Under the pieces are notes generated by a model, which was not told where the DNA came from, did no database searches, and was given only the letters and a program-made list of their open reading frames with translations. Below, piece by piece: positions 1 to 8,895 of a stretch of DNA of 38,016 nucleotides (within the stretch, counting starts at the first letter, position 1; every line of letters starts with the position of its first letter). A program made the translations under genes and the position numbers. The DNA comes from DYFC01 sp041658585. Lineage in GTDB: Bacteria; Nitrospirota; Thermodesulfovibrionia; Thermodesulfovibrionales; SM23-35. The DNA lies in contig JBAZZX010000028.1 in assembly GCA_041658585.1 (NCBI GenBank), positions 1 to 38,016 on the forward strand, written 5' to 3'.

Positions 1-125
1 CTCTTGCAAAAGTCCTTTTTGTCACCCTGAGCTTGTCGAAGGGTGATGTAAGTAGTTGAATTATAGACATGGTTCGACAGGCTCACCATGACATTTTGAT
101 CTTTTCAAGACTTTTGCAAGAGCCT
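1..125. repeat. 125-bp palindromic repeat, left copy (inverted partner at 1941-2065)
   Basis: This element has 14-bp perfect terminal inverted arms (CTCTTGCAAAAGTC at 1-14 and its complement at 109-122). Inside are two REP-like palindromes, one around CACCCTGAGCTTGTCGAAGG and one around GGTTCGACAGGCTCACC. The whole stretch 1-125 is the exact reverse complement of 1941-2065. The window edge truncates whatever lies to the left. The core motifs resemble short palindromes common in many environmental genomes (recalled, not searched). Confidence 0.93.
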
Positions 126-399
126 CACCCGTTAAATGAATTTACGCAACGGTTAGGTTTTTTAAGCCTTTAAGTTCAATAGTTGTAAGAAGTAGACGGG
201 TCCTTGCATTCTCACATTCTCATTCTCATATTCTCACATGATAATAATCCGGTTGAAACCGGCCTCTGTTTATCGGACCAAAACATCGCAACCCTCCGTC
301 ATATAAGCATTTCTAAAGAACCACATCCGCCGGCATTCAATTTGCTATTTGAAATATTAACAAGCAAATTCAGATGCAGGGAGGAGTCGGGCGCGCATC
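126..399. other. Upstream region of the sigma gene
   Basis: No gene is visible here. It holds four near-tandem copies of ATTCTCA (about 208-237), a perfect 6-bp stem hairpin CCGGTT-GA-AACCGG (249-262), and a ribosome binding site GGGAGGAG (about 379-386) before the sigma-factor ATG. I could not place a convincing -35/-10 pair. Confidence 0.4.
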
Positions 400-1707
400 A
401 TGAGAGAAGCGGACATTTATTCGGACATTATTGAATGGGGCAAGGACCGGGGGCGGATCACGTCTGACGAGCTCCATAGCGTTTTCCCGCCTGAATACGA
501 CAATAATGAAAACCTTGAGGCTTTTATAGACCTCCTTCAGGATATCGGGGTCAAGGTGGCCGATGATCATTTGGAAAATGCAGAGGAAGAACAGGTCAAA
601 GTAAAAGACGGTCTTCCAAACAACGAAAGAACGGACAACCTCGTCCATGCCTATTTATGCTCTATGGGAAATATTACCGTCCTTGAAAGAGATGAAGCGG
701 CGGACCTTGCAAAGAGGATAGAGGAAGGGAATAGTATTATTAAAACAACGGTTGCCGGATTGCCGCTTTACAAAAGACTTAAAGAATGTTGCGGCAGTAA
801 GGAACGGACAAACGGAGATAACGGGCATGAAGAAAAAGAGGATGAGGCCCTTATAAAAAGCCTTGAGATAATCGATAACCTTGCTCTTCAAAATAACGGG
901 AAACGGATTAAATCGGAAACAGGCATTACCGTTGATGAATTCAAAACAAAACATGATACGATTTTAAAGGCGAGGACGCTTGTTTCAGAGGCAAAAAATG
1001 AATTGATAATACGCAACCTGAGACTTGTGGTGAATGCGGCAAAACATTATGTCGGACGGGGACTCCCTTTAATAGACCTTATACAGGAAGGCAATATCGG
1101 CCTTATGAAAGCGGTGGACAGGTTCGACTACAGGAAAGGTTTTAAATTCAGCACCTATGCAATATGGTGGATAAAGCAGGCAATCATGAGGGCGCTTATC
1201 GATCAGACAAGGACTGTCAGAGTACCCGTGCATGTAATTGAAATGTACAACAAGATCAACAGCGCCTCAAAGGAATTGATGCATACGACCGGCAGGGAAC
1301 CCGGCACGGAAGAACTTTCACAAAAACTCGGGATTGCCGAAAAAAAGATACGGGAGGTCTATGCCGCAATTCAGGATCCCATATCGATCCATTCGCAGGC
1401 AGGAGATGATAAATCCACGCTGGAAGATTTCATCTGCGATGAGAACGGCCCGTCGCCCTATCTCGACACTGAAAGAAACAGGATTACCGAACATATACTA
1501 AAAATACTGCATTCTCTGACTCCAAAGGAAGAAGCGGTAATGAAAATGAGATTCGGCATCGGCTGCGACAGAGACTACACTCTTGAAGAAGTGGGAAGGC
1601 GTCTTTCCATCACCCGCGAGAGGGTAAGACAGATAGAGGAAAAAGCCCTGAAAAAACTAAAACATCCCAAAAAGCTAAGGGCGCTCAGGGTTTTGCTGCC
1701 GGGTTAA
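400..1707 (+). CDS. RpoD/SigA-like sigma-70 family RNA polymerase sigma factor
   Basis: This protein directs RNA polymerase core to promoters. At 435 aa it has a short region 1.1-like N-terminus (residues 1-55) and a degenerate region 1.2 near 80-110 (LVHAYLCSMG, where primary sigmas usually have a DPVRMYL-type motif). Region 2 (about 196-285) contains NLRLVV, DLIQEGNIGLMKAV and FSTYAIWWIKQAIMRAL. Region 3 follows, and region 4 is intact (LTPKEEAVMKMRFG and the helix-turn-helix TLEEVGRRLSITRERVRQIE). It is probably a paralogue of the housekeeping sigma: dnaG and rpsU are absent from the visible neighbourhood, region 1.2 is divergent, and region 2.4 has M where QAITRA is usual. It is also possible that it is the primary sigma in an unusual context. 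A gggagg ribosome site precedes the ATG. The gene is enclosed by 125-bp inverted repeats. Confidence 0.9.
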   Translation: MREADIYSDIIEWGKDRGRITSDELHSVFPPEYDNNENLEAFIDLLQDIGVKVADDHLENAEEEQVKVKDGLPNNERTDNLVHAYLCSMGNITVLERDEAADLAKRIEEGNSIIKTTVAGLPLYKRLKECCGSKERTNGDNGHEEKEDEALIKSLEIIDNLALQNNGKRIKSETGITVDEFKTKHDTILKARTLVSEAKNELIIRNLRLVVNAAKHYVGRGLPLIDLIQEGNIGLMKAVDRFDYRKGFKFSTYAIWWIKQAIMRALIDQTRTVRVPVHVIEMYNKINSASKELMHTTGREPGTEELSQKLGIAEKKIREVYAAIQDPISIHSQAGDDKSTLEDFICDENGPSPYLDTERNRITEHILKILHSLTPKEEAVMKMRFGIGCDRDYTLEEVGRRLSITRERVRQIEEKALKKLKHPKKLRALRVLLPG

Positions 1708-1708
1708 T

Positions 1709-1825
1709 GAGTTCATAAGTAAGGACACATTTAAACACCCTCCCCTTTATCCCCTCGGCGAATCCGCCTGAGTGCGGAGACGGGAGAGGGCAAGGGTGAG
1801 GGTGTGTGGCTTTACTTATGAACTC
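1709..1825. repeat. Palindromic element with locus-specific arms, 3' of the sigma gene
   Basis: Perfect 14-bp inverted arms (GAGTTCATAAGTAA at 1709-1722, complement at 1812-1825) enclose a GC-rich core with CACCCTC/GAGGGTG half-palindromes. The core also contains GGCGAATCCGCCTGAGTGCGG (about 1758-1778). The reverse complement of this last motif recurs inside the hemC coding sequence at about 30010-30037. Its position just after the stop suggests it may also act as a transcription terminator. Confidence 0.8.
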
Positions 1826-1940
1826 CTTTAGTAAATAAGTCGGCAAGACTATGCTGTTATTACAAGAAGGTGTATAATGATGAAAATGAGGAAATTAAAA
1901 TAGAATTCATCCATACCGATAAATAACTCTTTAACAAGAG

Positions 1941-2065
1941 AGGCTCTTGCAAAAGTCTTGAAAAGATCAAAATGTCATGGTGAGCCTGTCGAACCATGTC
2001 TATAATTCAACTACTTACATCACCCTTCGACAAGCTCAGGGTGACAAAAAGGACTTTTGCAAGAG
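1941..2065. repeat. 125-bp palindromic repeat, right copy (inverted partner of 1-125)
   Basis: Exact reverse complement of 1-125. It ends only about 16 bp before the GTG start of the MshEN-GAF gene, so that gene's ribosome binding site (gaggtga, 2072-2078) is directly outside the repeat. A transcript entering from the left must cross a very stable hairpin. Confidence 0.93.
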
Positions 2066-2081
2066 GCTCAAGAGGTGAACC

Positions 2082-3047
2082 GTGAAACTTGGCGAGGCTT
2101 TAGTAAAGGAAGCATTAATAACCCGGCAGCAGTTGGAACAGGCGCTTAAGCGGCAGATACAGTTTGGCGGAAGGATCGGCACAAATATTGTGGAGCTGCG
2201 GTTCCTTGAAGAGCAGGAGCTGGCGAAATTTTTGAGCAAGTTCTTCAAGTCCCCTGCCGTCTCTATCAATATGATAAACTCAGTACCTGAAGATGTTATA
2301 AATTCCGTCAATGTTGATGTTGTGAATAAATACAAAATACTTCCTTTCAAAAAAGACCGTAACAGACTCCATACCGCCATGCTTGATCCCAAAGATATAA
2401 AGGAAATCGATGATCTGCGTTTCATTACAGGATATGAAATCATACCCCATGTTATCACTGAATTGATGTTAGTCTATGCCCTTGAGAAATATTATGGGAT
2501 CAAACGTGACGTCCGGTATATAAGCCTGAGCGACCGTTTTAATCCTGAGATAAAAGTTGAGGAGAGCTCGATTGAAAAAATAAAATTTTCATTTACGGAA
2601 GTGAAAGAGACTGAAGAGATAGCGGCAATACTCATAAACGAATCTTACAAAATAGCAAAAAGGGTGGCGCTTTTCTCCATAAAAGGCGGTAATATTATAG
2701 GCTGGAAATCAAGGGGGATCGACATTGAAAACTTTACTATGCAGGAAAAAGAACCATCCGTTCTGTTTGACGTCATAAGGACCAAAAACAATTATCGGGG
2801 GCCTGTTTTGAAGATAAAATGTAATGAGCCTTTGATAGAAATTCTTTCAGGCACACCCCAGGATACTCTAATCCTGCCGATTATTCTTAGAGACAAAGTG
2901 GTAGGGCTTTTGTATGTAGACAACGGACCGGCTTCTGTTCTTAACGCCAACGTAGGATTCCTGTCAATGCTTGCCTCCATGGCTGCCATTGCCTTTGAGA
3001 TTATGATATTAAAAAAGAGGATACTGGACCTAAGCTTCCCTCTATAG
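2082..3047 (+). CDS. MshEN (T2SSE_N)-GAF two-domain protein
   Basis: This is a 321-aa soluble protein. The N-terminal half (about 1-145) matches the MshEN/T2SS_E N-terminal fold: MKLGEALVKEALITRQQLEQ, then a second part with ILPFKKDRNRLHTAMLDPKD. In pilus and secretion ATPases this module binds c-di-GMP or contacts the platform. No ATPase domain follows. Instead, residues about 185-320 look like a GAF-type sensor (LPIILRDKVVGLLYVDN, then helices to the end). I infer a signalling or adaptor role, perhaps for the pilus genes just downstream. The start is GTG with a good gaggtga ribosome site. No partner protein can be proved from the sequence. Confidence 0.75.
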   Translation: MKLGEALVKEALITRQQLEQALKRQIQFGGRIGTNIVELRFLEEQELAKFLSKFFKSPAVSINMINSVPEDVINSVNVDVVNKYKILPFKKDRNRLHTAMLDPKDIKEIDDLRFITGYEIIPHVITELMLVYALEKYYGIKRDVRYISLSDRFNPEIKVEESSIEKIKFSFTEVKETEEIAAILINESYKIAKRVALFSIKGGNIIGWKSRGIDIENFTMQEKEPSVLFDVIRTKNNYRGPVLKIKCNEPLIEILSGTPQDTLILPIILRDKVVGLLYVDNGPASVLNANVGFLSMLASMAAIAFEIMILKKRILDLSFPL

Positions 3048-3378
3048 CGCCTCATCTCCCTGCTCCCCTGTTTCGTATTCTGATTGCATCCCTGAGATCC
3101 CTTTCATTAACATCTTCACCGTCCTGAAGGGATGAGGCTTTATACGGTATAACCTCTTTCCGTCATATAGTATGTAATCTATTACATAGTCCTGTGACAC
3201 AAAATTCCCATCTGCTTATAAATAATAAATAATATCAAATAGTTGCCTAATGGTATAAAAGTTGCTTATCTATAAAGTATCTTTAGAGAGGCTAAGATTT
3301 TAATCAATAGAAAAAGCAACAAAAAAGGTGTAATATTGACACTAAAATTATTTAAGAAATCAATTATGAGGTGCAAAG
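3048..3378. other. Intergenic region before the pilus operon
   Basis: 331 bp without a gene. It contains a long imperfect hairpin pairing GCCTCATC-CCCT (about 3050-3062) with AGGGATGAGGC (about 3128-3139), a likely terminator of the upstream gene. A perfect 8-2-8 palindrome TATGTAAT-CT-ATTACATA lies at 3171-3188, a plausible regulator site. The sigma-54 promoter candidate lies at 3251-3266. The second half is strongly AT-rich. Confidence 0.5.
3251..3266 (+). promoter_or_regulatory. Candidate sigma-54 promoter of the pilus operon
   Basis: TGGTATAAAAGTTGCT matches the -24/-12 pattern TGGCAC-N5-TTGCW with GG and GC at exactly the required spacing; only the two Cs of the first box are changed to T. 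It lies 112 bp upstream of the first pilus-operon ATG. Pilin genes are often RpoN-dependent, so the context fits. Functional status is inferred. Confidence 0.55.
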
Positions 3379-3702
3379 ATGAAGAATACCGGTAAATTTT
3401 TTGGATATATATTATTAATTTTAATATTGTTAACCTTTTTGGCAGTGCAATCACCATCAACGCTCAATGCCGATACGATTAAAACACCGCCTAAAGTGGT
3501 GATGGGCGTGATAGAAGAAGTTACATTTTCATCTATTCAGGTAAACGGTAAGTTTTACGATATTTCAAATGTCCCTATCGTAACAGCCCGTGGGATAAAG
3601 GTGGATAAAGATCAGTTGAAACAGGGTAAGACAGTGGAAATTATTATTGAAGGGGACAACATAACGCGCGTAGTAATTACTAAACATTCTTCAATGCACT
3701 GA
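3379..3702 (+). CDS. Small exported protein preceding PilY1 (PilY2-like by position)
   Basis: This 107-aa protein has an N-terminal signal or membrane segment (about 8-30, ILLILILLTFLAV). The short remainder looks beta-rich (VVMGVIEEVTFSSIQVNGKF, later VEIIIEGDNITRVVI), resembling a small OB- or DUF5666-like barrel. It sits 9 bp before pilY1 with its own gaggtg ribosome site and is first in the operon. In Pseudomonas a small periplasmic protein, PilY2, is encoded beside pilY1. The resemblance here is in size, export signal and position only; I do not claim homology. Confidence 0.6.
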   Translation: MKNTGKFFGYILLILILLTFLAVQSPSTLNADTIKTPPKVVMGVIEEVTFSSIQVNGKFYDISNVPIVTARGIKVDKDQLKQGKTVEIIIEGDNITRVVITKHSSMH

Positions 3703-3711
3703 GGGGGTACA

Positions 3712-6700
3712 ATGAAACGGTTAGGTTTTTTTATTATAGCTGTATTTTTATTTTTAAACTGCTTATCCTTAAAAAGTTTAGATGCTGCAACGATGAATGA
3801 CTATTGTCTAGTCCCGCCATATGTTATACAGGATGTACCTCCGAATGTCATGATTGTACTCGATAATTCCGGGAGTATGTTTAATCTTGCTTATGCATGC
3901 CCTAAAACAAATACAACATCTGCAGGGACAGGTGCTACGGTAATCCCTGTTGACGATGTTACAGGTTTTAAGGTAAGGCAGCAGATTGCCCTGGTGCATG
4001 CAGGGACAGGCACCAGGCTGCAAATTAGTTCTATCAACACAACTAATAAAACTATCACCGTTACCCAGTCCGTGGACTTTTCTACAGGGGATATTGTTCA
4101 GGATTACGGTTGTTCCGGCACTATTTTTTATGAAACAGCTACGTGCGCTTTAACAACGACTACTGTTGCAGGAGCTTCTGTTACTATAATCCCTGTTAAT
4201 AGTGTTACTGATTTTTGGGTAGGTGAAATTATCGCTGTAGCAAGTGCCGGAGGGCCATATGAAAGGATAATCACTGCTATCAGCCCGAGCGACAAGAAAA
4301 TTACTGTAAACTCAGCTGTGACCTTTGCCTTAGGGAATTCTATTTATGATTATAATTGTTACTATTTAAAACACCCTTACCCTGAACAGAGCTTTGAGCC
4401 GACTAAGGATTATTATGGCTATTTTAATTCCGATTACTGGTACACATACAGCAGTTCAGGCGGCAGATTTTCCCGAAGTCGCTTAAAATCGGCAGGGGCT
4501 AAGGCTTCTACTGAATGGGACGGCAATTTTATGAACTGGCTGACGATGAGACGGGTTGATGTTATAAAAAAGGTGATGACAGGGGGAAAAACAACGACAA
4601 GCAGCAGGCTTGTAACAGAGAAATCAGATTTTGACGATAGAGGGATATACAAAGCCGTATTCAATGCACAGAACTATATGGGATGCACCGGATGCACCGG
4701 GAATATAAATGTTACTTTTGACACGGGGTCTTCCAACCCTTCCTCGTTTACCGCATATTCAGGACCGGGAAACCCAAGTACAGGGTGGACGACGATAAAC
4801 TCTTTTAGCGTATATGTTGTAACACCGGATACCGTGGAGGGCGTGCTTCAGGATGCTGTCGGCACACGTGCAAGATTAGGTCTCACGTTTTATAATTATA
4901 ATACAACTGATCAGGGGGATGGGGGCTATGTTCAGGTCAATATTGCGGCTGCAAACCTTGCAAGTGCAGTAAATCAGATAAACAATAAGAGGCCGAACGC
5001 GAATACCCCTCTTGGTGAGACATTATATACAGTTGCAGGCTATTTTGCCCGGTACCTTTGCAGTTCAAGCAGCACCGGACCAATGTACCATAATGCTGAT
5101 TATACATGCAATGACAATGGTGATCCGTATAATTATGGGACAGGCGGTCAGAGTAGATGGCCTTCCTGTTCAAAGAGCTATGTCCTTTATATCACTGACG
5201 GTGAACCATGCCAGGATGGGGACCTGCCTTCTAACTTAGTTGATTATGCCGGTACATCTCCACATATTTCGACTTTTAACTGCTCCGGCACAAGCTGTCC
5301 GGCAAGGGTTGCGACCTCACCTGAAACGTATAATTTTCCGGGAACACCAATGTTAGGCGATCCTGCCTGTAGTGGATATGCTGTAGCCGGTATGGAGGAT
5401 GTAGCCTTATGGGCGCACACAACTGATCTCAGGAATAGCACCACTTATGGATATAATAATATGTCAGGCATACAAAATCTGACCCTTTTTAATGTCTTTG
5501 CATTTGGCAAAGGTTCCACACTGCTCAGATATGCTGCCATAAATGGCGGGTTTGAAGACATTAACGGTAATAACCTACCCGACCTTCAGTCGGAATGGGA
5601 TCAGAACGGGGATGGCGACCCTGATAATTTTTATGAGGCTTACGAAGGCGCTGCCATTGAACAGGCTGTCAGAAGTGCCCTTTCAACGATTCTTAAGAGG
5701 GCAGCTTCCGGTACGGCAGCTTCCGTTCTTGCATCAGGTGAGGGAAGCGGCGCAAATCTTGTTCAGGCTGTTTTTTATCCGAGACGCAGGATCGGCAACG
5801 ATATAATCGGATGGATCGGGGAAGACCAAAATATGTGGTATTATGTGGACCCATTCTTTAAAAACAGCAGTATAAGGGAAGACTCAACAGCAGACCAGAT
5901 ACTTAATCTTACAAATGACTATATTGTACAATTTTTCTTTGATACAACTGCGCAACTCACAAAGGCAAGACGTTTTCAGGATACTGACGGCGATGGCGAT
6001 GCTGATGTCACAAAGCCGACCATTATCTTCGAGAACATAGCAAGTCTCTGGAAAGCAGGTCAGTTATTGTGGAGCAGGACGGTTAATCCCTCAAATCCGG
6101 CTGATACTGATAACAGGACAATATATACGACGACTAATGGCACTTCTTTTCTTGCGAACAACTTTACCGTAACCAATGAAACGACATTGAGACCATATTT
6201 GCAGGCTGTTGATGATACGGACGCAGGATATATAATCCGCTATATGCATGGAGAAGGTCTTACTACGCTTTTAGATGAAGATGGTAATGTAGTGACCGCC
6301 GGTATTGACAGAAAGGGCACTTGTTCAGCAACAGCAACTACATCTTGTACAATCAACGCCGATTGTCCCGGCGTTGAGACCTGTGTTCCCGACGGCATAG
6401 ATGATTACAGGCCAAGATATGGGCAGATTGGTTCTGCTACAAATGTATGGAAGCTCGGGGATATATTAAATTCAACACCGAGGATTTCCTCATGGGTACC
6501 GTTGAATAATTATGACGTCAGGTATAAAGACACAACTTACAGTGCTTTTACCGCAACGACCGGATCTACAGGTTATAAAGGAAGAGGGAAGGTCTTTGCA
6601 GGTGGAAATGATGGAATGCTCCATGCCTTTAATCTCGGCAACCTGGAACTTACATGGACCTCTCCTGCCCAGGCTGCGCATGAGATAGCCCGTATGTCAG

Positions 6701-8310
6701 GCAGTGACCTCGGAAAGGAGACGTGGGCGTTTATCCCAAAGAATGCACTCCCTTATCTCAAATATATTGCGGACCCTGATTACTGTCATATTTATTCTGT
6801 TGATCTCAGCCCATATATCTTTGATGCCAGCATGGGTGCTCCAGGGTCAGGTGATATCTCCGGCGATACACGTCCTAACTGCCCTGATCCTTATGATTCT
6901 GCCACCTGCACATGGAGAACCATCCTTATCGGCGGCATGAGATATGGCGGAGCCTGCAGAAAGACAGGTGTTGCATGCAATTCAAGTTCATGTTCGGTAA
7001 CTACGAGTAAAGTCTGTACTACTGACGCCAATTGTGCTACCGGTGAGACCTGTGTCCCCAACTGTGTAAGGACGCCTATAGTAGACCCCGCAGACGCCTC
7101 GAAGGGTCTGGGCTATTCTTCCTACTTTGCCCTTGATGTCACAGACCAGAATAACCCTCAGCTTCTCTGGGAGTTTTCAGATCCTGCACTTGGCTTTGCA
7201 ACATCAGGTCCTGCAGTTGTGAGGATCGGTTCTGATAATACAAAAAACGGCAAATGGTTTGTTGTCTTTGGTTCCGGTCCTACAGGACCAATACAAACTA
7301 CCGACCACCAATTCGTAGGAAGCTCTGACCAGAACCTCAAGCTCTTTATTTTTGATATTAAAGCAGGGCCGGGAGCAAATAATGCCAATGTTACGATAAA
7401 AGATACGACAATACCATATGCCTTTGCCGGCTCAATGCTTAATTCCACCCTTGACTATAACCAGGATTATCAGGATGATGTTGTCTATATCGGATATGTG
7501 AAAAGGACAGGAACTAGTCCAACCTATACATGGACGGATGGAGGTGTCGGAAGGCTTATTACGAAGAATGATTCAAATCCATCTAATTGGGTTTGGAGTC
7601 AGGTAATAGATAATATTGGGCCGGTTACCTCATCAGTTGCCAGACTTCAAAACAACAAGACACATAACCTATGGTTATTCTTTGGTAGCGGGCGATATTA
7701 TTATGAGATACAAACCAACGTTGATGACCCGGACAGCCAGAGGAAGTTGTTCGCTGTGAAAGAGCCTTGTTTTAACTCCTCAAATATTCTTGACACAACC
7801 TGCACAACCCTGGTGAGTTCAGGTGATGTAACTAATGTTACATCTATCAGCAGTGTACCTACTGAAACTATTGCTAATTCTGCAAGTTTTAAGGGCTGGT
7901 ACATTAACCTTGATCTCTCCGGTAACTATTCATATCTTGAAGGAACCTCCTCTGTCACAAGAGCTTACAGGGCTGAGAGGATGATCACAGACCCGATGGC
8001 AACGACAACAGGACTTGCGTTCTTCACAACATATAAGCCGTATAATGATGAATGCGGACTTGGAGGCAAGAGTTTTATTTGGGCAGTCAGATATAATACG
8101 GGAGGTCCTGCCGGCGCTCTATTAAAAGGAACGGCATTACTACAGGTCTCCACAGGAAGTATTGAACAGCTGGATCTTTCAACTGCATTTAGTGAAGCCG
8201 GCGGAAGAAAAAGTGCGGCGCTGGAAGGCGTCCCTCCGACTGCGCAGGGGTTGTCTCTCTTATCACAACCTCCGCCCGTAAAAAGAGTGATACATATGAA
8301 AGAGAGATGA
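3712..8310 (+). CDS. pilY1: PilY1-type pilus tip adhesin / assembly protein
   Basis: This 1532-aa exported protein has a signal peptide at about 1-26. A von Willebrand A MIDAS (VLDNSGSM, residues 49-56) is continued by YVLYITDGEP (nt ~5179). Calcium-binding-like acidic loops follow (DTDGDGDAD, DQNGDGDPDN). The C-terminal PilY1 beta-propeller carries GGNDGMLHAFN and a DYNQDYQDD loop. PilY1 proteins sit at type IV pilus tips, affect extension and retraction, and mediate adhesion. Two unusual additions are visible. One is a pair of related ~70-residue beta modules (about 66-134 and 146-216, each ending in DYGC or DYNC) spliced into the vWA domain after the MIDAS. The other is two similar Cys-rich inserts (nt ~6316-6395 and ~6949-7068) with the pattern C..D/A.C..gETCVP. 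A GAGGGGGT ribosome site precedes the ATG. Confidence 0.92.
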   Translation: MKRLGFFIIAVFLFLNCLSLKSLDAATMNDYCLVPPYVIQDVPPNVMIVLDNSGSMFNLAYACPKTNTTSAGTGATVIPVDDVTGFKVRQQIALVHAGTGTRLQISSINTTNKTITVTQSVDFSTGDIVQDYGCSGTIFYETATCALTTTTVAGASVTIIPVNSVTDFWVGEIIAVASAGGPYERIITAISPSDKKITVNSAVTFALGNSIYDYNCYYLKHPYPEQSFEPTKDYYGYFNSDYWYTYSSSGGRFSRSRLKSAGAKASTEWDGNFMNWLTMRRVDVIKKVMTGGKTTTSSRLVTEKSDFDDRGIYKAVFNAQNYMGCTGCTGNINVTFDTGSSNPSSFTAYSGPGNPSTGWTTINSFSVYVVTPDTVEGVLQDAVGTRARLGLTFYNYNTTDQGDGGYVQVNIAAANLASAVNQINNKRPNANTPLGETLYTVAGYFARYLCSSSSTGPMYHNADYTCNDNGDPYNYGTGGQSRWPSCSKSYVLYITDGEPCQDGDLPSNLVDYAGTSPHISTFNCSGTSCPARVATSPETYNFPGTPMLGDPACSGYAVAGMEDVALWAHTTDLRNSTTYGYNNMSGIQNLTLFNVFAFGKGSTLLRYAAINGGFEDINGNNLPDLQSEWDQNGDGDPDNFYEAYEGAAIEQAVRSALSTILKRAASGTAASVLASGEGSGANLVQAVFYPRRRIGNDIIGWIGEDQNMWYYVDPFFKNSSIREDSTADQILNLTNDYIVQFFFDTTAQLTKARRFQDTDGDGDADVTKPTIIFENIASLWKAGQLLWSRTVNPSNPADTDNRTIYTTTNGTSFLANNFTVTNETTLRPYLQAVDDTDAGYIIRYMHGEGLTTLLDEDGNVVTAGIDRKGTCSATATTSCTINADCPGVETCVPDGIDDYRPRYGQIGSATNVWKLGDILNSTPRISSWVPLNNYDVRYKDTTYSAFTATTGSTGYKGRGKVFAGGNDGMLHAFNLGNLELTWTSPAQAAHEIARMSGSDLGKETWAFIPKNALPYLKYIADPDYCHIYSVDLSPYIFDASMGAPGSGDISGDTRPNCPDPYDSATCTWRTILIGGMRYGGACRKTGVACNSSSCSVTTSKVCTTDANCATGETCVPNCVRTPIVDPADASKGLGYSSYFALDVTDQNNPQLLWEFSDPALGFATSGPAVVRIGSDNTKNGKWFVVFGSGPTGPIQTTDHQFVGSSDQNLKLFIFDIKAGPGANNANVTIKDTTIPYAFAGSMLNSTLDYNQDYQDDVVYIGYVKRTGTSPTYTWTDGGVGRLITKNDSNPSNWVWSQVIDNIGPVTSSVARLQNNKTHNLWLFFGSGRYYYEIQTNVDDPDSQRKLFAVKEPCFNSSNILDTTCTTLVSSGDVTNVTSISSVPTETIANSASFKGWYINLDLSGNYSYLEGTSSVTRAYRAERMITDPMATTTGLAFFTTYKPYNDECGLGGKSFIWAVRYNTGGPAGALLKGTALLQVSTGSIEQLDLSTAFSEAGGRKSAALEGVPPTAQGLSLLSQPPPVKRVIHMKER

Positions 8311-8324
8311 AAAAATAGGGGAGA

Positions 8325-8378
8325 AGGTTAAGGTTTAGGCTAAGGAAGCAAGGAAAATAAATCTTTCAACCTTAACCT
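8325..8378. repeat. Hairpin between pilY1 and the minor pilin genes
   Basis: A perfect 11-bp inverted repeat (AGGTTAAGGTT at 8325-8335 and its complement at 8368-8378) encloses a 32-nt AT-rich loop in the 90-bp gap after pilY1. It could be an mRNA processing or attenuation site setting the pilY1:pilin ratio; this is inference. Confidence 0.6.
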
Positions 8379-8400
8379 AACCCTAAATAAGACGAAGATA

Positions 8401-8895
8401 ATGAAGGAAGACGGGGTAACATTAATAGAGCTAATAGTTGTTGTTTCTGTAATAGCTGTTCTTGTTTTTGCCCTCGGTTTTACCTTCCAGAGATGGATGG
8501 GCGGTTACAAGATAGAGAGCCAGGTAAAAGAGTTGCATGTTGATTTAATGAATGCAAGGGCAAGGGCGATGCAGAGGAATAGAATACATTTTGTGGTGGC
8601 AAACGCCGGTGATTACCAGGTATATGAAGATACAGATGAGGATGGTGCTATCCCCCTACCCATAGATGCCGGTGATACAAGGATATTGCGGCCGGATCCA
8701 AAACCATTAACCTATCCGGTAGAATCAACATCATGGACCGGGACAATAACTATGGACACAAGAGGGCTTGTTTCACCTAATAATACTACTATTCGCTTTG
8801 CTATCGGTAGCAATACCCCTGATTATGACTGTTTAGTATTATCCGCAACAAGAATAAATATAGGGAAATGGGATGGAACGTGTAATATCAAATAA
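8401..8895 (+). CDS. Minor (pseudo)pilin, FimT/GspH family
   Basis: This 164-aa protein has an extremely short leader and a class III prepilin cleavage site, KEDG|VTLIELIVVVSVIAVL. Glu5 of the mature protein is present; residue 1 is V rather than F. The hydrophobic N-helix is followed by a GspH/FimT-type globular domain with residues such as NARARAMQRN and IRFAIGS. Minor pilins of this type prime pilus assembly under the tip. It is the first of four prepilin-like genes here and overlaps the next by 23 bp. The ribosome site is weak, so translation may rely on the upstream transcript structure. Confidence 0.85.
   Translation: MKEDGVTLIELIVVVSVIAVLVFALGFTFQRWMGGYKIESQVKELHVDLMNARARAMQRNRIHFVVANAGDYQVYEDTDEDGAIPLPIDAGDTRILRPDPKPLTYPVESTSWTGTITMDTRGLVSPNNTTIRFAIGSNTPDYDCLVLSATRINIGKWDGTCNIK

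Noticed and set aside
208..237. Short tandem ATTCTCA copies as a possible CRISPR or iteron array
   Set aside because: Units are 7-8 bp with no spacers; too short for CRISPR and no replication gene nearby.
400..1707. Assignment as the primary sigma factor RpoD
   Set aside because: Region 1.2 is divergent and dnaG is not adjacent; an alternative RpoD-like sigma is more cautious, though the primary role is not excluded.
3048..3378. Cyclic-di-GMP riboswitch upstream of the pilus operon
   Set aside because: I looked for the GEMM-type conserved core and did not find it; only a hairpin, a palindrome and a sigma-54-like site are visible.
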